Part shown: positions 17,509 to 27,697 of the stretch, one piece after another
Layout of the letters: the number at the start of each line of letters is the position of its first letter
How positions within the stretch are numbered: position 1 is the first letter of the stretch
Assembly: GCF_003205835.1 (NCBI RefSeq)
Contig: NZ_CP029773.1
Span: 3,938,501-4,002,500 of the forward strand
Reading direction: 5' to 3'
Source of the DNA: Stenotrophomonas maltophilia
Lineage (GTDB): Bacteria; Pseudomonadota; Gammaproteobacteria; Xanthomonadales; Xanthomonadaceae
DNA: 64,000 nt
Notes under the pieces: generated by a model
Seen by the model: only the letters and a program-made list of their open reading frames with translations
What the model was told of the DNA's origin: nothing
Databases searched by the model: none
Translations under genes and position numbers: made by a program

Positions 17509-17609
17509 GTAGAGCCGAGCCCATGCTCGGCTGCTCTTCGCGGGATCCATCAAGCCGAGCATAGGCTCGGCTCTACAGCAGATCCACGCCATGCGTGGAT
17601 GGCTGCTAC
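17509..17609. repeat. SMAG cluster
   Basis: An inverted pair of AGCCGAGC..GCTCGGCT palindromes with GTAG heads (17509 to 17576) and a third subtype, ATCCACGCCATGCGTGGAT at 17582-17600, lie between the convergent DedA-PAP2 and Lon-N genes. A further GTAG (read leftward, 17606-17609) contains the stop of the Lon-N gene. Confidence 0.8.
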
Positions 17610-18184
17610 GGCATCCAGCCCAGCAACTGCTGCAGGCGCTGGTGCGGGTCGTCCATCTGCAGCAGCTGCAGGCGCTGCTGCTCGCTCAGTGGCAGCAGTT
17701 CGGCCAACCGCCAGCCGACCCAGCTGGCCTGGTCCAGCAGTGCCGGGTTGGCCGGCGCATAGGCCTCGCCAGCCTGTTCGATGATGTGCCCCAGCAGCGT
17801 GGCCAGCAGCGCGTGCTGCGGCCGCAGTTCATCGTCCGGGTCTTCCTCGCACCAGCGCACGTCGGCCACCACCAGGCCGTTGTCGCGCACGCGGGTGCGC
17901 TCGACGTGGAAGCGGCGGGTGCCGCGCAGGCGCAATTGCAGCACGCCGTCGGCGCCGACATCGAAGTCTTCGATACGCACCTGCACGCCATAGGCGGCCG
18001 GCGTCGCTGGTGCACCGACCTCCTGGCCATCGAGGATCAGGCAGACGCCAAACCCCTCACCACTGCGGCCGCTGTCGCGGACCAGGTCCAGGTAGCGGCG
18101 CTCGAATACGCGCAGGCCCACCGCCGCACCCGGTACCAGCGTGGTGTGCAGCGGAAACAGCGGCAGCGAATCGTCGACGCTCAT
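17606..18184 (-). CDS. LON peptidase N-terminal domain protein
   Basis: A 192-residue protein consisting of the Lon substrate-binding (LAN/PUA-like) domain only: LPLFPLHTTLVPGAAVGLRVFERRYLDLV at the start, FGVCLILDGQEVG, and YGVQVRIEDFDVGADGVLQLRLRGTRRF. It lacks the AAA+ and protease parts, as in the free-standing bacterial LON-N family. Its role is unknown; a protein-recognition or chaperone role is inferred from the domain. It starts four bases inside mpl (ATGA), so both are one unit. Confidence 0.88.
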   Translation of the reverse strand: MSVDDSLPLFPLHTTLVPGAAVGLRVFERRYLDLVRDSGRSGEGFGVCLILDGQEVGAPATPAAYGVQVRIEDFDVGADGVLQLRLRGTRRFHVERTRVRDNGLVVADVRWCEEDPDDELRPQHALLATLLGHIIEQAGEAYAPANPALLDQASWVGWRLAELLPLSEQQRLQLLQMDDPHQRLQQLLGWMP

Positions 18185-19545
18185 CGGGCCTGCAGGGCGG
18201 CGAGGAAGCGACGCGGCGCGCCGTCGAAGCCACCGTTGGACATGAACACCACGTGGTCGCCGCTGCGCGCGCTGGCCTGCAGTTGCGCCAGCAACGCGTC
18301 GGTATCCGGTACCGCGTGTGCTTCGCCGCGCACCGCGGCGATCACCGCAGCGGCATCCCAGACCAGTTCCGGGCGATGCAGGAACACCACTTCATCGGCC
18401 AGCGCCAGCGAGGGTGCCAGGGCCTGCGCATGTGCGCCCAGTCGCATCGAGTTGCTGCGCGGTTCCATCGCGACCACGATGCGCGCATCGCCGACCTTGG
18501 CACGCAGGCCTTCCAGCGTGGTGGCGATCGCGGTCGGGTGATGGGCGAAGTCGTCGTAGACGGTGATGCCGTCATGGCTGCCGATCACTTCCATGCGGCG
18601 CTTGACGCTGCGGAAGCGCGCCAGTGCCGGAATCACGTCGGCCGGTGCCACGCCCACCGCATGCGCGGCGGCCAGCGCGGCCAGGCCGTTGAGCACGTTG
18701 TGGCGGCCCAGCAGCGACCACTGCACATCACCCAGTGCCTGGCCGCGATGGTGCACGCGGAAGGCACTGCCATCGGCGGCCAGCAGTTCGGCGTGCCATT
18801 CCAGCGACGGATCGAATCCGAAGCGCTCGACCGGGGTCCAGCAGCCCATCGCCAGCACTTCGGCCAGATGCGGGTCCTCGCCGTTGACGATCAGTCGGCC
18901 ACGCGCCGGCACCGTGCGCACCAGATGGTGGAACTGGCGCTGGATCGCGGCCACATCCGGGAAGATATCGGCGTGGTCGTATTCAAGGTTGTTGAGGATG
19001 GCCACCAGCGGCCGGTAGTGCACGAACTTGCTACGCTTGTCGAAGAACGCGGTGTCGTACTCGTCGGCCTCGACCACGAACTCGCGGCCCTGGCCCAGGC
19101 GGGCGGAGACGCCGAAATCCTCGGCAACGCCGCCGATCAGGAAGCCCGGCGATCGCCCGGCGCTTTCCAGCAGCCAGGTGAGGATGGTGGTGGTAGTGGT
19201 CTTGCCGTGGGTGCCGGCCACGGCCAGCGTGTCGCGGCCCGGCAGCACCTGCTCGGACAGCCACTGCGCGCCCGAAATGTAACGCTGGCCAGCATCGAGC
19301 ACGGCTTCCACGGCTGCGTTGCCGCGCGAGAGCGCGTTGCCGATCACCACTTCGTCCGTCCCGGCCGGCACGCTGTCGGCGCGGTAGCCCTGGTCCAGGG
19401 TGATGCCCAGCTGCTCGAGCTGGGTCGACATCGGCGGATAGATGGCCTGGTCGCTGCCGCTGACCGAATGGCCCAGTTCCCGCGCCAGGGCGGCCACGCC
19501 GCCCATGAAGGTGCCGGCGATTGCAAGGATATGTACGCTGCTCAT
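18181..19545 (-). CDS. mpl: UDP-N-acetylmuramate:L-Ala-D-Glu-mDAP ligase
   Basis: A 454-residue Mur ligase of peptidoglycan recycling, joining recycled tripeptide to UDP-MurNAc. The ATP-binding motif AGTHGKTTTTTILTWLLE is near residue 105. VVEADEYDTAFFDKRSKFVHYRP, LNNLEYDHADIF, GRHNVLNGLAALAAA and DDFAHHPTAI are Mpl signatures. ATG 19545 (MSSVHILAIAGTFMGG) is the standard beginning; the open frame continues upstream without family similarity. It is transcribed left and followed by the Lon-N gene. Confidence 0.95.
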   Translation of the reverse strand: MSSVHILAIAGTFMGGVAALARELGHSVSGSDQAIYPPMSTQLEQLGITLDQGYRADSVPAGTDEVVIGNALSRGNAAVEAVLDAGQRYISGAQWLSEQVLPGRDTLAVAGTHGKTTTTTILTWLLESAGRSPGFLIGGVAEDFGVSARLGQGREFVVEADEYDTAFFDKRSKFVHYRPLVAILNNLEYDHADIFPDVAAIQRQFHHLVRTVPARGRLIVNGEDPHLAEVLAMGCWTPVERFGFDPSLEWHAELLAADGSAFRVHHRGQALGDVQWSLLGRHNVLNGLAALAAAHAVGVAPADVIPALARFRSVKRRMEVIGSHDGITVYDDFAHHPTAIATTLEGLRAKVGDARIVVAMEPRSNSMRLGAHAQALAPSLALADEVVFLHRPELVWDAAAVIAAVRGEAHAVPDTDALLAQLQASARSGDHVVFMSNGGFDGAPRRFLAALQAR

Positions 19546-19876
19546 GACCGAGGATTGTGACCGATGACGGCTGTATAGGGCCAATGTCCGCTCCCGGGTA
19601 AGACAAGTCCTACACGGGATGTGAGAAAACTCCAATCTTCTGTCAGGGAATTCCCGATAGCGATGTTCTGTGAACCCGGACACAATTCGAACTGCCAGCC
19701 GCAGTACCCGAACCGGTCCTACTCCCCAAGAGGCCATCCCCAAGGGAGCTCATGCTGCGGGGCCCTGAGCAAGCCCTCTGCTGGCGCCTATCAAACGACA
19801 CAGGCCTGATCCTCGCGGACCAGGCCTGTGTTTTTTTGCGCCCGAGGGGCCGGCAGCTCGCGCCGGCCCGGCCGGA
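19546..19876. other. adk-mpl intergenic region, possible rightward small RNA
   Basis: 331 bases between two leftward genes contain no protein-like frame of note. A perfect GGGAATTCCC palindrome lies near 19646, C-rich stretches (CCCC) at 19720-19745, and the region ends with a strong intrinsic terminator pointing right (19798-19837). Since no gene here reads right, the terminator suggests an unannotated transcript. No clear promoter was found on the + strand. Confidence 0.4.
19798..19837 (+). terminator. intrinsic terminator between mpl and adk
   Basis: A perfect 11-base stem, ACACAGGCCTG with CAGGCCTGTGT, loop of 12 bases, followed by a run of seven T on the + strand. On the other strand no T run follows. 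It is oriented rightward, against both neighbouring genes. Confidence 0.85.
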
Positions 19877-20440
19877 TCAGGCCTTGATCGCCGCCAGGAT
19901 GCGGGCTTCGATCTCGTCCAGCTCACCGACGCCGTCGACGCGGGCCAGGGTGCCACGGCCGGCGTAGAAGTCGACCACCGGAGCGGTCTGGTCGTTGTAG
20001 ACCTGCAGGCGCTGACGCACCGCTTCCGGATTGTCATCGGCGCGACCCTGCTCCTTGGCACGACCGGCAATACGGTCGACCAGCAGCTCGGTGGCCACGT
20101 CCAGCTGCACCACGGCATCCAGCGGCTGGCCGATCTTGGCCAGCAGGCCGTCCATCGCATTCGCCTGGGCCACATTGCGCGGGTAGCCATCGAGGATGAA
20201 GCCCTTGGCGACATCAGCCTGGGTCAGGCGCGACTCCAGCATGCCCAGCAGGATGTCGTCCGACACCAGGTTGCCGGCATCCATCACCGTCTTGGCCTGC
20301 TTGCCCAGGTCCGTGCCGGCGGCGATTTCCGCGCGCAGCATGTCACCGGTCGAAATGTGGGCGATCCCCAGCTTTTCCTTCAGGCGCGTCGCCTGTGTCC
20401 CCTTGCCCGAACCGGGCGGTCCCAACAGAACCAATCGCAT
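19877..20440 (-). CDS. adk: adenylate kinase
   Basis: A 187-residue short-type adenylate kinase interconverting ATP plus AMP and two ADP. P-loop LGPPGSGKGTQ near residue 6, the AMP-site STGDMLR, and FILDGYPRNVAQA (about residues 80-92) are present. There is no long zinc-binding LID insert. The start MRLVLLGPPGSG is standard; upstream residues are not conserved. It diverges from pfp with 136 bases between them, an arrangement common in Xanthomonas-type genomes. Confidence 0.97.
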   Translation of the reverse strand: MRLVLLGPPGSGKGTQATRLKEKLGIAHISTGDMLRAEIAAGTDLGKQAKTVMDAGNLVSDDILLGMLESRLTQADVAKGFILDGYPRNVAQANAMDGLLAKIGQPLDAVVQLDVATELLVDRIAGRAKEQGRADDNPEAVRQRLQVYNDQTAPVVDFYAGRGTLARVDGVGELDEIEARILAAIKA

Positions 20441-20576
20441 TGACCTGACTCCAACGTGTTGAAAACAAAGAAGGTTCGCGTCCCGGACGGACCGGTATCG
20501 CTGCACCGCAATAGCGCCACTTTACCGCATCCGGGTAATGTCCCTGCAATGTCCCCTCCCCCGAGCAGGTAGAAGC

Positions 20577-21833
20577 ATGCGCAACGGTACTCTCCTCTAC
20601 GCCCAGTCCGGCGGCGTCACCGCGGTCATCAACGCCACGGCGGCAGCGGTGATCGAGCAGGCCCGGGCCAAGGGCATCAAGGTCCTGGCCGCCCGCAACG
20701 GCATCCTCGGCGCCCTGCGCGAGGAGCTGATCGACACCAGCAAGGAGAGCGCTGCGGCCATCCGCGCGCTGGCCCATACCCCGGGCGGCGCCTTCGGCTC
20801 GTGCCGGGTCAAGCTGAAATCGCTGGACGCCGACCGTGCCCGCTACGACCGACTGCTGGAGGTCCTGCAGGCCCACGACGTGCGCTGGTTCCTCTACAAC
20901 GGCGGCAACGACTCGGCCGATACCGCGCTGAAAGTCTCGCAGCTGGCCAAGGCGTCCGGCTACGACCTGACCTGCATCGGCGTGCCCAAGACCATCGACA
21001 ACGACCTGGCGGTGACCGACACCTGCCCCGGCTTCGGCTCGGCCGCCAAGTACACCGCAGTGTCGGTGCGCGAGGCGGCGCTGGACGTGGCGGCGATGGC
21101 CGAGACCTCCACCCGCGTCTTCATCTACGAGGCGATGGGCCGCCACGCCGGCTGGCTGGCCGCGGCCGCCGGCCTGGCTGGCAACGGTGATGACGAAGCG
21201 CCGCACATCATCCTGCTGCCCGAGCGCGCCTACGACGAGGCCGCGTTCCTGGCCAAGGTCAAGGCCGTGGTCGAGCGCGTCGGCTACTGCGTGGTGGTGG
21301 CCTCGGAAGGTATCGCCACCGCCGATGGCCGCTTCGTCGCCGACGCTGGTGGCGGCAAGGACTCGTTCGGTCATTCGCAGCTGGGTGGCGTGGCGGCCCA
21401 CCTTGCGGGACGGGTCAAGGACCAGCTCGGCCTGAAGGTGCATTGGGCGCTGCCCGATTACCTGCAGCGCTCGGCCCGCCACCTGGCCAGCAGGACCGAC
21501 TGGGAGCAGGCGCAGGCGGTGGGCAAGGCCGCCGTGCAGCTGGCACTGAAGGGACAGAACGGCGTGATGCCGGTGATCGTGCGCAGCAGCGATGCGCCGT
21601 ACCGCTGGAAGATCGAAGCCGCGCCGCTGTCGAAGATCGCCAACCACGAGAAGAAGATGCCGGCAGGCTTCATCCGCCGCGATGGCTTCGGCATCACCGC
21701 CAAGGCACGCGCCTACCTGTCGCCGCTGATCAAGGGCGAAGCACCACTGCCGTACGGCAGCGACGGCCTGCCGAAGTACGTCACCCTGAAGAACGTGGCG
21801 GTGAAGCAGAAGCTGCCAGCCTTCGAGGGCTGA
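20577..21833 (+). CDS. pfp: pyrophosphate-dependent 6-phosphofructokinase
   Basis: A 418-residue cytoplasmic enzyme phosphorylating fructose 6-phosphate with PPi, a reversible reaction. Motifs: LYAQSGGVTAVINATA at the start, WFLYNGGNDSADTALKV, and PKTIDNDLAVTDTCPGFGSA; the lysine in PKTIDND marks the PPi-dependent group, where ATP-dependent enzymes have PGTIDND. VFIYEAMGRHAGWLAAAAGLA follows. The start is ATG 20577. It stands next to adk and upstream of hppA; use of PPi as phosphoryl donor makes the other PPi enzymes here relevant. Confidence 0.94.
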   Translation: MRNGTLLYAQSGGVTAVINATAAAVIEQARAKGIKVLAARNGILGALREELIDTSKESAAAIRALAHTPGGAFGSCRVKLKSLDADRARYDRLLEVLQAHDVRWFLYNGGNDSADTALKVSQLAKASGYDLTCIGVPKTIDNDLAVTDTCPGFGSAAKYTAVSVREAALDVAAMAETSTRVFIYEAMGRHAGWLAAAAGLAGNGDDEAPHIILLPERAYDEAAFLAKVKAVVERVGYCVVVASEGIATADGRFVADAGGGKDSFGHSQLGGVAAHLAGRVKDQLGLKVHWALPDYLQRSARHLASRTDWEQAQAVGKAAVQLALKGQNGVMPVIVRSSDAPYRWKIEAAPLSKIANHEKKMPAGFIRRDGFGITAKARAYLSPLIKGEAPLPYGSDGLPKYVTLKNVAVKQKLPAFEG

Positions 21834-21837
21834 GCCG

Positions 21838-21938
21838 AAAAAGGGGACGGAGGGGATTAAGTCGCATCTGCCCCTCCGTCATCTCCTACAGCGTCAGCAG
21901 TGGGTCGGATACGACTTAATCCCCTCCGTCCCCTTTTT
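21838..21938. repeat. perfect 27-base inverted repeat after pfp (copy 2)
   Basis: Left arm 21838-21864 (AAAAAGGGGACGGAGGGGAT then TAAGTCG) and right arm 21912-21938 are exact reverse complements with a 47-base loop. The element begins four bases after the pfp stop and ends in a T run, so it can act as a terminator; the next gene begins just after. It is related to the element at 1955-2030. Confidence 0.85.
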
Positions 21939-21952
21939 AGTGGAGGCACACC

Positions 21953-22342
21953 TTGGCACTGCGAGTTGTTCGACTGGGTACGCCGCGCGCTCCCGGCGAG
22001 GGCCTGCGTATCGGTACCGTGCGACGACCACCGCGCGGCGTGCCACGCAGCGAATTCGCGACACAGGACTGGTACGACGTCTGGTTCCCGACCCTGTCAC
22101 CCAGCGCGGAACTGGTGAAGCAGGCGCACGAGGCAAAAACCGCGGCCGACTGGAATGCGTTCTTCCGCCACTACAGGGCCGAGATGAAGGCGCCCGATGC
22201 GGCCCACGCGCTGGACCTGCTGGCCGCGATGTCACAACACAGCGACATCAGCGTGGGGTGCTACTGCGAGGATGAAGCGCATTGCCATCGCAGGGCCCTG
22301 CGCGAGCTGCTGGTGGCGCGCGGGGCGACGCTGGCGGAGTGA
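21953..22342 (+). CDS. DUF488 family protein
   Basis: A 129-residue protein of the DUF488/YeaO family: VRLGTPRAPGEGLRIGTVRRPPRGV at the start, DWYDVWFPTLSPSAELVKQ, and the conserved cysteine-containing ISVGCYCEDEAHCHRRAL at the end. Function unknown. The start is a TTG at 21953 with GGAGG six bases upstream; no ATG suits the family N-terminus. It follows a terminator-like repeat, so it may need its own promoter, for which no clear motif was found. Confidence 0.82.
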   Translation: MALRVVRLGTPRAPGEGLRIGTVRRPPRGVPRSEFATQDWYDVWFPTLSPSAELVKQAHEAKTAADWNAFFRHYRAEMKAPDAAHALDLLAAMSQHSDISVGCYCEDEAHCHRRALRELLVARGATLAE

Positions 22343-22354
22343 AGATCGCAGGGT

Positions 22355-22376
22355 TGCCGGCCAGCGGCCGGCACTA
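22355..22376. repeat. degenerate SMAG palindrome
   Basis: TGCCGGCCAGCGGCCGGCAC followed by TAT, a version of the GTAG palindrome with ATAG in place of GTAG, between the convergent DUF488 gene and the secreted-protein gene. Confidence 0.6.
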
Positions 22377-22414
22377 TGCGTGGATGACCGCGTGGGTACA
22401 CCGCCCACGCAATT

Positions 22415-22918
22415 TCAATTGCAGGCCTTGCCTTCCATCTGCAGCTGCGCGGCGAACATCGTCACCTGCGGAATCTGGCCGGCGGCGGCCTGCTTCTTGG
22501 CCTCTTCCAGATAGATGCGCGACTGGCCCTGCCCGTCCAGCTCGACCTTGTTGCTCGACGGCAGGCGCCATACCCGCACCACGGCCTGCTGTGCCGGGCA
22601 GGCGGCGCTGGGAACGCGGATCACATCATTGAGCTTCCAGCCCTCGTCGGCGCTTGGCTGCGCCTTGGCGTAGTCGACGAAGCGCGCGCGCGGCTGGCAC
22701 TGCTCGCTGGTACGCACGGCGGAGAAGCGATACGGCTCGGCCGCCTGACCGGTGAAGGCACCTTCCAGGCGCGCGCAGGCCTCGGGAATCTGCCGCAGGG
22801 TGTGCACCGCGCCCACGGCCTGGGGGGCACCCACGGCGCGCTGCAGCTCCGGGGTTTCCGCGGCGAGTGCCGGTACGGCCGGGACCAGGGCGGCAAGCAT
22901 CAACAGGGACAGGCGCAT
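22415..22918 (-). CDS. hypothetical secreted protein
   Basis: A 167-residue protein with a clean signal peptide ([20 protein letters not shown]). The mature part has four cysteines ([24 protein letters not shown] and the C-terminal GKACN), likely two periplasmic disulfides. No known domain was recognised. The middle [28 protein letters not shown] and [16 protein letters not shown] look like a small beta-rich fold. It is a single gene, convergent with the DUF488 gene. Confidence 0.75.
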   Translation of the reverse strand: MRLSLLMLAALVPAVPALAAETPELQRAVGAPQAVGAVHTLRQIPEACARLEGAFTGQAAEPYRFSAVRTSEQCQPRARFVDYAKAQPSADEGWKLNDVIRVPSAACPAQQAVVRVWRLPSSNKVELDGQGQSRIYLEEAKKQAAAGQIPQVTMFAAQLQMEGKACN

Positions 22919-23226
22919 GGGGGATCTCCTTCAGGACTCCGCGCAGGCTTGCAGAGGCTGGCTTAACGGGGTGCAAAGGCCTGCAGCTTTCGAATCATGC
23001 CCATGGACTGGCGGCATGCGCCGCGGTTCGCAGGAGCCAGTCGAGCACGGCTCGACTCTACAGTGCGCGGCACGCATACTGCGGGCACCAGGGAATGCTG
23101 AACACCGCCATACGTCGGACGACCACCAAGGTCGGTACGGGTTGGTTCCAGGCTGCAGCCCGTCGTCCCCCTCGTGGTGCCGTTCATCGCCACTGGATGC
23201 CTACATCCATTCTGCGGAGGGGTCTA
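22919..23226. other. hppA upstream region
   Basis: 308 bases between divergent genes. It holds one SMAG copy (AGTCGAGCACGGCTCGACT then CTAC, 23039-23061) and, just before hppA, the ribosome-binding sequence GGAGGGG. No riboswitch or operator was recognised. Confidence 0.5.
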
Positions 23227-25250
<2,024 letters not shown>

Positions 25251-25254
<4 letters not shown>

Positions 25255-25273
25255 ATCCACGCCATGCGTGGAT
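25251..25273. repeat. SMAG element overlapping the hppA stop
   Basis: GTAG followed by ATCCACGCCATGCGTGGAT; the TAG of the head is the hppA stop codon (25252-25254). Confidence 0.85.
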
Positions 25274-25285
25274 GAGATGCCCGAT

Positions 25286-25324
25286 GGGGTCAGAGCCCTT
25301 TCCTCCGGGAAGGGATCCGACCCC
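25286..25324. repeat. GGGGTC...GACCCC palindrome (copy C)
   Basis: A 39-base hairpin (GGGGTCAGAGCCCTTTCC, GGAAGGGATCCGACCCC) between the convergent hppA and tonB genes; likely a two-way terminator. Confidence 0.8.
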
Positions 25325-25332
25325 ATCGTCAA

Positions 25333-26052
25333 TCACCGCCCGCGCAGGAAGAACGACACCGGCACCATCACTTCCACCGGGTCGCCGGCCACGTCGGCCG
25401 GCGGCGCCGGTACCGGGCTGGCGCGCTGCACGGTGTCCAGCGTCTCCTGGTCAAGCAGCGCGAAGCCACTGCTGCGGCCCAGTTTCAACCCCGAGACCGC
25501 GCCATCGCGGGCCACGGCAAAGCGCACGTAGACCACGCCCTGCTGGCGCAGCCGCTCGGCCTGGCGCGGATAGCGCCGATGCCTCTGCAGATGCCCGAGC
25601 AGGCGTCCTTCCCAGGTCGCCTCGGCACGACTGCGCTCACCCGCCGTGGTCTGCGGTGCGGTGTAGCGTGTAGCCGCGTCAGCCGCCACCTGCGGCGGTG
25701 CGCTGGTCTGCGCGACGTTGGCGTCAGCGGTGTCCGGCGACGGCGTCGGCTCCGGTGTACGCGGCGGTGGCAGGTCGCCCTGCGGCTGCACCGGCGCCTT
25801 GGGCTGTTCACGCAGGGCCGGCGTCGGCGCCTGCCGCTGCTGTTGCTGCTGCAGCGGCCCGGTGGCGACCTCGCGCGGCGGCACCGGCGGTGCCTGCGCC
25901 ATCGGCGCCAGTTCCAGCATCAGTGCCGCGGGCGGCGCCGTTGCAGCCAGTGCTGGCGCACGGGCCGCCCACCAGCAGGCCGCGCCGATCAACAGCGCAT
26001 GCACCAGCAGCACGATCGCCAGGCTGGTCGCCCAGCGCCGCAGTCCACTCAT
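25333..26052 (-). CDS. tonB: TonB family energy transducer
   Basis: A 239-residue protein spanning from inner membrane to outer-membrane receptors. One N-terminal membrane helix (WATSLAIVLLVHALLIGAAC) is followed by a Pro/Gln/Ala-rich periplasmic spacer (about residues 50-140) and a C-terminal TonB domain: HRRYPRQAERLRQQGVVYVR, FAVARDGAVSGLKL, and ETLDTVQRASPVPAPP. It transmits proton-motive force with ExbB and ExbD. Its start overlaps the exbD stop (ATGA). As last gene of the hemO-DUF454-exbB-exbD-tonB run it probably serves heme or iron uptake. Confidence 0.92.
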   Translation of the reverse strand: MSGLRRWATSLAIVLLVHALLIGAACWWAARAPALAATAPPAALMLELAPMAQAPPVPPREVATGPLQQQQQRQAPTPALREQPKAPVQPQGDLPPPRTPEPTPSPDTADANVAQTSAPPQVAADAATRYTAPQTTAGERSRAEATWEGRLLGHLQRHRRYPRQAERLRQQGVVYVRFAVARDGAVSGLKLGRSSGFALLDQETLDTVQRASPVPAPPADVAGDPVEVMVPVSFFLRGR

Positions 26053-26474
26053 CGTGCGCCCTGCTCCAGGCCGACCAGCGCCACCTTCAGGTAGCCGGCC
26101 GCGCGCAGCGCATCCAGCGTGGCCATCAGTTCGCCATAGGGCACACGGGTATCGGCACGCAGGAAGATGCGCTGTGCGGTGTCTTCGTGGGTGGCGGCCT
26201 TCAATGCGGCAGCGAGTCCCTCGCGCGCCACCGGCTGCTCGCCAACGCGCACCGACAGATCGGCCTGCACGGTCACGTACACCGGCGCCTGTTCCGGCGG
26301 CGTGGCGCTGGCATTGCTGGCCGGCAGCTGGACCGGCACCGACACGGTGGCCAGCGGTGCGGCCACCATGAAGATGATCAGCAGTACCAGCATCACGTCG
26401 ATGAAGGGCGTGACGTTGATCTCGTGCGCTTCTTCCGGTGCATCGTCACGGCCGGACGCGGTCCTGATCGCCAT
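26049..26474 (-). CDS. exbD: ExbD biopolymer transport protein
   Basis: A 141-residue inner-membrane protein. The pattern EAHEINVTPFIDVMLVLLIIFMVAAP contains the single transmembrane helix with the conserved functional aspartate (FIDVML). The periplasmic domain ends with the usual RADTRVPYGELMATLDALRAAGYLKVALV. It forms the proton channel with ExbB. Its start is 9 bases from the exbB stop, and its end overlaps tonB. Confidence 0.94.
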   Translation of the reverse strand: MAIRTASGRDDAPEEAHEINVTPFIDVMLVLLIIFMVAAPLATVSVPVQLPASNASATPPEQAPVYVTVQADLSVRVGEQPVAREGLAAALKAATHEDTAQRIFLRADTRVPYGELMATLDALRAAGYLKVALVGLEQGAR

Positions 26475-26483
26475 CGTCGTGCC

Positions 26484-27227
26484 TCAGTGCACCGCACGCA
26501 GCGGTGCCGCTGCGGTACGCAGCACGGCACGATCGAGATCGCGCGAGACCAGCTGCTGCACGGCCGCCGACAGATCGCCGAGCAGACCCCGCAGGCCGGC
26601 CAGCACACGGCTGAAGTGGTTGTAGACCAGCACGGCGGGAATCGCTGCGACCAGACCCAGCGCGGTCGCCAGCAGGGCCTCGGCGATGCCGGGCGCAACC
26701 ACCGCCAGGTTGGTGGTGTTGCTCTGGGCGATGCCGATGAAACTGTTCATGATGCCCCACACCGTACCGAACAGGCCGACGAACGGCGCCACCGCGCCGA
26801 TGCTGGCGAGCACGCCGATGCCACGTCGCTGCACGCGCGCGGTTTCCAGTTCAATGCGGTCCAGGCGCGAGGCGACGCGTTCCTTGATGCCGTCGCGGCT
26901 GTCCAGTTCCTGCGACAGGCGCAGCTCGGTGCGGACAGCGTCCAGCATGGCGAGTGCGGTGCCCTGCTGCAGGCAGGCCTCGGCGCTCTCGCCGGACAGG
27001 CTCGGCGCCTGCAGCAACAGCGTGCGCGCTGCGCGCAGCTGCCGGCCCTGGCGAGCCAGCTCCCAGCCCTTGGCCAGCAGCACGGTCCAGGTGGCCAGCG
27101 ACGCCAGTGCCAGCGCGATCATCACCGTCTTCACCACCACGTCGGCGGCCAGGTACATGCCCCACGGGGTCAATGCGTGGGCGGCCACGGGGGCCAGGTC
27201 AGCAGGCAGCATCGTCTCGGTTTCCAT
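26484..27227 (-). CDS. exbB: ExbB MotA/TolQ-type proton channel protein
   Basis: A 247-residue inner-membrane protein with three transmembrane segments: one near residue 30 (VVVKTVMIALALASLATWTVLL) and two at 130-200 (GVLASIGAVAPFVGLFGTVWGIMNSF and VAPGIAEALLATALGLVAAIPAVL). These are the ExbB/TolQ hallmarks. ATG 27227 (METETMLPADL) overlaps the end of the DUF454 gene by 29 bases, and no good ribosome site stands ahead of it, so the exact start is uncertain (an in-frame ATG lies at 27233). Confidence 0.92.
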   Translation of the reverse strand: METETMLPADLAPVAAHALTPWGMYLAADVVVKTVMIALALASLATWTVLLAKGWELARQGRQLRAARTLLLQAPSLSGESAEACLQQGTALAMLDAVRTELRLSQELDSRDGIKERVASRLDRIELETARVQRRGIGVLASIGAVAPFVGLFGTVWGIMNSFIGIAQSNTTNLAVVAPGIAEALLATALGLVAAIPAVLVYNHFSRVLAGLRGLLGDLSAAVQQLVSRDLDRAVLRTAAAPLRAVH

Positions 27228-27666
27228 CAGCATCAGGTGTCGCTGCGCGGCGGCGGGCCGCGCGCGGATCATTGGCGTCGTCCACTTCCACGACCGGATT
27301 GGGCTCCAGCCGCGGTGCGGGCCGACTGAGCACGTAGCCGGCGCTGACCGCGAAGAACAGGCCTACGCCCAGCAGCAGGCGCCAGGACGGGTGCGCACCC
27401 CAGCAGAACAGTGCGAAGCCCACCGCCATGCCGGCGCTGGCGAACGCCTTGCCCTTGCGTGACACCGCGCCTTGTTCGCGCCACAGCCGCAATGACGGGC
27501 CGTAGCGCGGATGCGCCAGCAGGCGCTGTTCGAACTTTGGTGAACTGCGCGCGAAGCAGCCCACGGCCAGGATCAGGAAGATGGTGGTCGGCATCACCGG
27601 CAGCAGCGCGCCGATCACTCCGAGGCCGACCATCAGCCAGCCCAGCGCGAACCAGAGCCAGCGCAT
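27199..27666 (-). CDS. DUF454 (YbaN) family membrane protein
   Basis: A 155-residue inner-membrane protein. The N-terminus LGVIGALLPVMPTTIFLILAVGCFARSSPKFEQRLLAHPRYGPSL is the DUF454/YbaN signature, with two or three membrane helices; the last part is a hydrophilic, Arg/Asp-rich tail. The function of the family is unknown, but it often sits beside heme or iron uptake genes. It is located between hemO and exbB, overlapping exbB, which points to a shared transcript. The start is at MRWLWFALGWLMV. Confidence 0.85.
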   Translation of the reverse strand: MRWLWFALGWLMVGLGVIGALLPVMPTTIFLILAVGCFARSSPKFEQRLLAHPRYGPSLRLWREQGAVSRKGKAFASAGMAVGFALFCWGAHPSWRLLLGVGLFFAVSAGYVLSRPAPRLEPNPVVEVDDANDPRAARRRAATPDADGNRDDAAC

Positions 27667-27697
27667 CAGCGTTGCGCCGATAGGCGGGAGGCGTGCA

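Noticed and set aside
25333..27227. Tol-Pal (TolQ-TolR) instead of ExbB-ExbD
   Set aside because: A TonB gene, not TolA, TolB or Pal, follows, and hemO and an iron receptor are neighbours.
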